A program made the translations under genes and the position numbers. A DNA stretch of 32,925 nucleotides from contig NW_014577654.1 in NCBI RefSeq assembly GCF_000485595.1, positions 165,302-198,226 of the forward strand. The letters run 5' to 3'. The first letter of the stretch is position 1, and each line of letters starts with the position of its first letter. The stretch comes from Priapulus caudatus (taxonomy: Eukaryota; Priapulida; Priapulimorpha; Priapulimorphida; Priapulidae). Below the pieces are notes generated by a model that was given only the letters and a program-made list of their open reading frames with translations, was not told where the DNA came from and did not search any database. Positions 32,601 through 32,925 of this stretch are shown one piece after another.

Positions 32601-32791
32601 ACGGCATCCTCCTAGACGCCCTCTTCGATCCCGACAATGACGACTGGATGCGCGTGCGCCACCTGGTGGCCGAGGGCATCGCGAGCGGAGCAGTGCGCCC
32701 CCTGACGGCAACGGTGTTCGCGCGCGACAACGTGGAGGAGGCATTCCGCTTCATGGCACAAGGCAAGCACATCGGCAAGGTGCTTGTACAG
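13014..32791 (+). CDS. FASN: Animal type I fatty acid synthase, partial (19 exons, KS C-half to ER)
   Basis: Nineteen exons joined at GT-AG borders read in one frame for about 1650 codons; every splice phase agrees. The order and motifs follow animal FAS: KS histidine motifs (EAHGTGT, SNMGH), MAT (GMGVQW, GHSVG, YWRGK, AFHS), DH ([17 protein letters not shown]), a methyltransferase-like core with a degenerate cofactor loop (VEVEPGEQ), and ER ([25 protein letters not shown]). The cytosolic dimer makes palmitate from acetyl-CoA and malonyl-CoA with NADPH. Human FAS is about 2500 residues, so roughly 270 N-terminal residues and the KR, ACP and TE are missing here. An animal FAS-like polyketide synthase is the main alternative. 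The degenerate methyltransferase core favours FAS, but the absent KR and TE would be needed to decide. Confidence 0.93.
13369..13417. repeat. GTTATT microsatellite in FASN intron 1
   Basis: About eight uninterrupted 6-bp units (GTTATT). Its reverse complement gives the poly-Asn minus-strand frame, which is not a gene. Confidence 0.95.
13590..13815 (+). CDS. FASN: FASN exon 2: KS C-terminal end
   Basis: Acceptor AAAAG, donor GAG|GTAAGT; phase 1 in, phase 2 out. It encodes [15 protein letters not shown], then [16 protein letters not shown], then [16 protein letters not shown], the conserved closing Gly-rich strand of KS. The ATG at 13535 is intronic. Confidence 0.93.
14008..14218 (+). CDS. FASN: FASN exon 3: KS-MAT linker
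   Basis: Acceptor TTTAG, donor CAG|GTACGC; phase 2 in, phase 0 out. It encodes the linker ([23 protein letters not shown]) matching the GRTPEAV/FRGYAVL-type region between KS and MAT. This is the least conserved of the early exons, but the frame and length fit. Confidence 0.88.
14470..14765. repeat. Degenerate ~30-bp minisatellite in FASN intron 3
   Basis: Repeated TTGTGACACTTGTCTGT/TTGACGCATG blocks, clearest at 14690-14745 and more diverged upstream. It runs to just before the exon 4 acceptor. The minus-strand His/Ser/Val-rich frame over it is repeat translation. Confidence 0.75.
14790..15020 (+). CDS. FASN: FASN exon 4: MAT start
   Basis: Acceptor ATGCAG, donor CAG|GTGAGC; phase 0 both ends (77 codons). 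It encodes [18 protein letters not shown], the N-terminal strand and oxyanion region of the malonyl/acetyl transferase, through [10 protein letters not shown] 327-bp intron without notable features follows. Confidence 0.93.
15348..15537 (+). CDS. FASN: FASN exon 5: MAT nucleophile
   Basis: Acceptor CACAG, donor G|GTAAGT; phase 0 in, phase 1 out. It contains [14 protein letters not shown] with the nucleophilic Ser of the GHSxG motif, and YWRGKC with the Arg that binds the malonyl carboxylate. The following 385-bp intron is AT-rich with nothing recognisable. Confidence 0.94.
15923..16152 (+). CDS. FASN: FASN exon 6: MAT, catalytic His
   Basis: Acceptor TGTAG after a GT/TA-rich tract, donor AAT|GTACGA; phase 1 in, phase 0 out. 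It encodes [26 protein letters not shown] and [11 protein letters not shown], with the MAT catalytic His in AFHS. The donor is not a strong consensus but the join to exon 7 is in frame. A 401-bp AT-rich intron follows with nothing recognisable. Confidence 0.92.
16554..16670 (+). CDS. FASN: FASN exon 7: MAT C-terminal part
   Basis: Acceptor TATAG, donor CTA|GTAGGT; 39 codons, phase 0 both ends. It encodes [20 protein letters not shown] and YHVNNL, matching the STSIPE...VNNLVSPVLFQ segment of FAS. Confidence 0.92.
16871..17058 (+). CDS. FASN: FASN exon 8: end of MAT
   Basis: Acceptor TTGCAG, donor AA|GTAAGA; phase 0 in, phase 2 out. It encodes [23 protein letters not shown], then CLLQAILRR and FFLASIGK. 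The following intron holds a two-unit repeat. Confidence 0.93.
17077..17192. repeat. Two-unit ~64-bp tandem repeat in FASN intron 8
   Basis: AAATATTATATGAT... at 17077-17129 recurs at 17141-17192, ending in GTAGTATACTGATATAAA-type sequence, with a few substitutions. Confidence 0.8.
17328..17480 (+). CDS. FASN: FASN exon 9: MAT-DH linker
   Basis: Acceptor GGACAG, donor GT|GTGAGT; phase 2 in (completing a Lys codon) and phase 2 out. It encodes [18 protein letters not shown] and [15 protein letters not shown], matching the LSGI...PLIKWDHS linker of FAS. An open frame upstream of the acceptor (from 17227) does not match and is intronic. Confidence 0.9.
17741..17967 (+). CDS. FASN: FASN exon 10: DH N-terminal hot-dog, catalytic His
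   Basis: Acceptor TTCCAG, donor G|GTAGGT; phase 2 in, phase 1 out. It contains [15 protein letters not shown], with the dehydratase His and the HxxxGxxxFP motif, then [13 protein letters not shown]. The intron that follows is 8.7 kb because of the retrotransposon. Confidence 0.94.
18087..18139. repeat. GT dinucleotide microsatellite
   Basis: 53-bp uninterrupted GT run inside intron 10. Confidence 0.95.
18634..18637. repeat. Target-site duplication CATA (left)
   Basis: CATA immediately outside the left LTR matches CATA at 26053-26056. A 4-bp duplication is usual for many gypsy-type elements. Confidence 0.75.
18638..19513 (-). repeat. 3' LTR (left in the window)
   Basis: 876 bp, pairs with 25187-26052. 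In element orientation it starts TGTAACAGAG and ends ...GTTATA, where the 5' LTR ends ...GTTACA, so the terminal CA has mutated. It contains short internal repeats (ATTACAGAG near 18960-19060; AGAATGC(A/C)GACTCAATAAAGCC near 19303-19366) and a TATAAAA (minus strand, 18827-18833). It carries one more ~20-bp ATTACAGAG unit than the other LTR and lacks a 7-bp insert near 25420. Confidence 0.93.
19514..19524 (-). other. Polypurine tract
   Basis: GGGGGGAGAAA on the minus strand directly abuts the start of the 3' LTR. This is the expected plus-strand DNA priming site. Confidence 0.88.
19741..20097 (-). pseudogene. Integrase C-terminal region of the retrotransposon
   Basis: After another frame change the frame reads [19 protein letters not shown], resembling the GPY/F-type module after the integrase core, then a Pro/Ser/Thr-rich tail with no recognised domain. 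No chromodomain was clearly seen. Confidence 0.6.
20040..21406 (-). pseudogene. Integrase (zinc-binding and catalytic core), frameshifted
   Basis: The first frame (20441-21406) has the HHCC zinc-binding region ([10 protein letters not shown]...SCVVCN) and two catalytic Asp motifs ([19 protein letters not shown]). The core continues in another frame (20040-20444) with [16 protein letters not shown], where the usual catalytic Glu before the xFHRTL motif is Lys (AAA, 20355-20357). The enzyme would insert cDNA into the host genome; the frameshift and the lost Glu make it inactive. Confidence 0.85.
21171..21316. repeat. 73-bp tandem duplication inside pol
   Basis: 21171-21243 is repeated as 21244-21316 (starting CGGCGTGAGGGTTGTGAGG). 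It lies in the spacer between RNase H and integrase. The unit is not a multiple of three, so it also shifts the frame. Confidence 0.92.
21395..21995 (-). pseudogene. RT connection and RNase H of the retrotransposon
   Basis: The frame has [23 protein letters not shown], typical of the gypsy RT-RNase H junction, then RNase H motifs with the acidic residues [33 protein letters not shown] and [10 protein letters not shown]. It would degrade the RNA of the RNA-DNA hybrid during reverse transcription. The four acidic positions look intact, but it is out of frame with RT and IN. Confidence 0.9.
21960..22640 (-). pseudogene. Reverse transcriptase domain, broken
   Basis: Conserved blocks are present: [36 protein letters not shown] and the catalytic YIDDV (about 22174-22188). 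An in-frame TAA at 22540-22542 interrupts the N-terminal part, just before [13 protein letters not shown] frame change near 22150 follows YIDDV; the downstream part ([21 protein letters not shown]) reads in another frame. It is the polymerase that copies the element RNA into DNA. Confidence 0.9.
22953..23596 (-). pseudogene. Retropepsin-like aspartic protease, frameshifted
   Basis: The catalytic motif [12 protein letters not shown] is at about 23490-23520 on the minus strand. After a frame change near 23310 the frame continues with [18 protein letters not shown], matching the conserved IGxDFL block. The domain would process Gag-Pol. It sits between Gag and RT as expected. Confidence 0.85.
23673..24771 (-). 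pseudogene. Gag, with capsid-type region and a zinc knuckle
   Basis: It starts at ATG 24769-24771. The first frame (to 24178) has a retrotransposon Gag-type region: [52 protein letters not shown] frameshift near 24195 ends it early; the continuation ([18 protein letters not shown]) reads in another frame. A CCHC-like knuckle [12 protein letters not shown] (Cys at 23727-23729, His at 23703-23705) follows, but the fourth Cys is not in frame. Gag would package the element RNA. Confidence 0.82.
25165..25182 (-). other. Primer-binding site (tRNA complement)
   Basis: TGGTGCTGTGAGTGTCGC on the minus strand starts four bases after the 5' LTR and begins with the TGG that pairs with a tRNA CCA end. 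The implied acceptor stem (GCTGTGA) is like that of some animal tRNA-Ser genes as I recall them. The discriminator base would be A, so the primer identity is only a suggestion. Confidence 0.7.
25187..26052 (-). repeat. 5' LTR (right in the window)
   Basis: 866 bp, starting TGTAACAGAG and ending CGGCGTTACA in element orientation, so its ends form an inverted TGTAAC/GTTACA pair. It differs from the left LTR by roughly thirty substitutions plus two indels, counted by eye. Confidence 0.93.
25376..25382 (-). promoter_or_regulatory. TATA box of the 5' LTR
   Basis: GGGTATAAAATCC on the minus strand in the 5' LTR; the left LTR has GGGTATAAAAGCC. This is the probable core promoter of the element, directed away from FASN sense transcription. 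Confidence 0.6.
26053..26056. repeat. Target-site duplication CATA (right)
   Basis: Matches 18634-18637 on the other flank. Confidence 0.75.
26057..26645. other. FASN intron 10, part after the retrotransposon
   Basis: A/T-rich intronic DNA with no recognised gene or element; it ends at the CT run before exon 11. Confidence 0.65.
26646..26674. repeat. CT microsatellite serving as the exon 11 polypyrimidine tract
   Basis: A 29-bp CT run ends seven bases before the acceptor AG (26680-26681) of FASN exon 11, where the polypyrimidine tract belongs. Confidence 0.9.
26682..26927 (+). CDS. FASN: FASN exon 11: DH middle part
   Basis: Acceptor ATAAG, donor C|GTACGT; phase 1 in and out. It encodes [20 protein letters not shown], a GRI strand, and [19 protein letters not shown]. 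The usual GYDYGPxFQ block reads GYDYSGEFQ here. The join to exon 10 across the 8.7-kb intron is in frame, so the gene is not broken by the insertion. Confidence 0.92.
27166..27342 (+). CDS. FASN: FASN exon 12: DH second catalytic motif
   Basis: Acceptor CTTCAG after a T-rich tract, donor G|GTGGCC; phase 1 in and out. It contains [12 protein letters not shown], with the catalytic Asp of the DxxxQ motif, then [19 protein letters not shown] second CAG six bases on is an alternative acceptor in the same frame; the first gives the better length match. Confidence 0.9.
27343..27845. other. FASN intron 12
   Basis: 503-bp intron with no recognised element. Short open frames here do not match FAS. Confidence 0.7.
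27846..29119 (+). CDS. FASN: FASN exon 13: DH end and methyltransferase-like core (1274 bp)
   Basis: Acceptor TTTAG, donor AAG|GTCAGT; phase 1 in, phase 0 out. It starts with [16 protein letters not shown], matching the end of the DH region, and continues through the structural core: [67 protein letters not shown] and [11 protein letters not shown]. The SAM-binding Gly loop is lost, as in animal FAS, so methyl transfer is not expected. It is far longer than the other exons, very GC-rich, and has low-complexity Ala/Pro, Asp and Arg runs, notably DDDDD near 28680 and an Arg run near 29020. Long minus-strand frames opposite it are by-products of the GC content. Confidence 0.9.
29330..29436 (+). 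CDS. FASN: FASN exon 14: core end toward ER
   Basis: Acceptor GGCAG, donor AG|GTGCAA; phase 0 in, phase 2 out. It encodes [19 protein letters not shown], matching the VGLVNCLRREPGGNR block of FAS. The open frame running past the donor is intronic. Confidence 0.9.
29691..29824 (+). CDS. FASN: FASN exon 15: short exon before ER
   Basis: Acceptor GCATAG, donor G|GTATGA; phase 2 in, phase 1 out; about 44 codons. It encodes [20 protein letters not shown], matching [17 protein letters not shown] of FAS. Too short to stand out as an open frame, but required for continuity. Confidence 0.92.
29825..30428. other. FASN intron 15
   Basis: 604-bp AT-rich intron; nothing recognised. Confidence 0.7.
30429..30641 (+). 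CDS. FASN: FASN exon 16: ER N-terminal part
   Basis: Acceptor TCGCAG, donor G|GTACGT; phase 1 in and out. It encodes [19 protein letters not shown] and [20 protein letters not shown], the opening of the medium-chain-dehydrogenase-type enoyl reductase. Confidence 0.94.
30748..30823. repeat. GGA trinucleotide repeat in FASN intron 16
   Basis: Near-continuous AGG/GGA repeat. Its translations (poly-Gly, poly-Arg, poly-Pro/Leu) are not genes. Confidence 0.92.
30986..31226 (+). CDS. FASN: FASN exon 17: ER
   Basis: Acceptor TATAG, donor CG|GTATGC; phase 1 in, phase 2 out. It encodes [47 protein letters not shown]. Confidence 0.94.
31502..31710 (+). CDS. FASN: FASN exon 18: ER NADPH-binding fold
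   Basis: Acceptor CACAG, donor G|GTAACA; phase 2 in, phase 1 out. It contains [19 protein letters not shown], the NADPH-binding glycine-rich loop, then [15 protein letters not shown] and [11 protein letters not shown]. Confidence 0.95.
31711..32444. other. FASN intron 18
   Basis: 734-bp AT-rich intron. Two similar segments near 32187 and 32293 (TTTA(A/G)GTACATGG...) suggest a small internal duplication. Nothing else was recognised. Confidence 0.65.
32445..32791 (+). CDS. FASN: FASN exon 19: ER C-terminal part
   Basis: Acceptor TTGCAG, donor CAG|GTAAGA; phase 1 in, phase 0 out. It encodes [45 protein letters not shown] and [17 protein letters not shown]. The Lys of EIGK and the Asp of LLDA are the residues proposed for proton donation in the ER. 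KR, ACP and TE should follow beyond the window. Confidence 0.94.
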
Positions 32792-32805
32792 GTAAGAGCT
32801 AGACG

Positions 32806-32925
32806 TGCGTGTGTGCGTGCGTGCGTGTGTGAATGCTAGACATACAAACGTGTGTGCGTGCCTGTGTGCGTGCGTGAGTGCTAGACATACAAACGTGTGT
32901 GCGTGCGTGAGTGCTAGACATACAA
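32806..32925. repeat. GTGCGTG-rich minisatellite in FASN intron 19
   Basis: The block GCTAGACATACAA occurs three times (32835, 32880, 32913), separated by GTGTGCGTGCGTG-type sequence with 45- and 33-bp spacing. It runs off the window end. Confidence 0.85.

Overview
The window is animal nuclear DNA, most likely from an invertebrate. It has GT-AG introns with consistent phases, long AT-rich non-coding stretches, many CA/GT microsatellites, a Ty3/gypsy-type LTR retrotransposon, and an animal type I fatty acid synthase (FASN-like) gene. The phylum cannot be told from this sequence alone. No bacterial operon, tRNA, rRNA or CRISPR array was seen.

Layout. Positions 1-3389 and about 8966-12799 are two diverged copies of the same microsatellite-rich, non-coding sequence. 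They differ mainly by small indels, and the second copy stops exactly at a 10-N assembly gap (12800-12809). This suggests a false or haplotypic duplication, or noisy gap filling, at least as strongly as a real repeat. Between the copies lie a possible orphan exon (3650-3811, +), a 53-bp-arm inverted repeat (4341-4485), the 3' exon of a three-finger C2H2 zinc-finger gene on the minus strand (5077-6083), AT-rich intergenic DNA, and a roughly 400-bp tandem duplication (7714-8519).

From 13014 to 32791 the plus strand carries 19 consecutive exons of a FASN-type multienzyme. They read in one frame through every splice junction, about 1650 codons. Domain order is: C-terminal half of the ketosynthase (KS), linker, malonyl/acetyl transferase (MAT), dehydratase (DH), degenerate methyltransferase-like core, and enoyl reductase (ER). 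The KS N-terminal half with the active-site Cys, and the KR, ACP and thioesterase parts, are not in the window. The protein is a cytosolic multienzyme that builds palmitate from acetyl-CoA, malonyl-CoA and NADPH.

Intron 10 (17968-26681, 8.7 kb) is large because a 7.4-kb LTR retrotransposon (18638-26052) sits in it, antisense to FASN. The element has 866-876 bp LTRs with TG...CA-type ends, a CATA target-site duplication, a primer-binding site, a polypurine tract, and gag-PR-RT-RNase H-IN order. It is broken by several frameshifts, at least one in-frame stop, and loss of the integrase catalytic Glu. The two LTRs differ at roughly 3-4% of positions by eye, so it is an old, inactive insertion.

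I found no clear undescribed system. The best leads are the duplication/gap structure, the conserved inverted repeat, the tandem duplication with an ORF open in both units, the orphan exon, and the oddly large GC-rich FASN exon.
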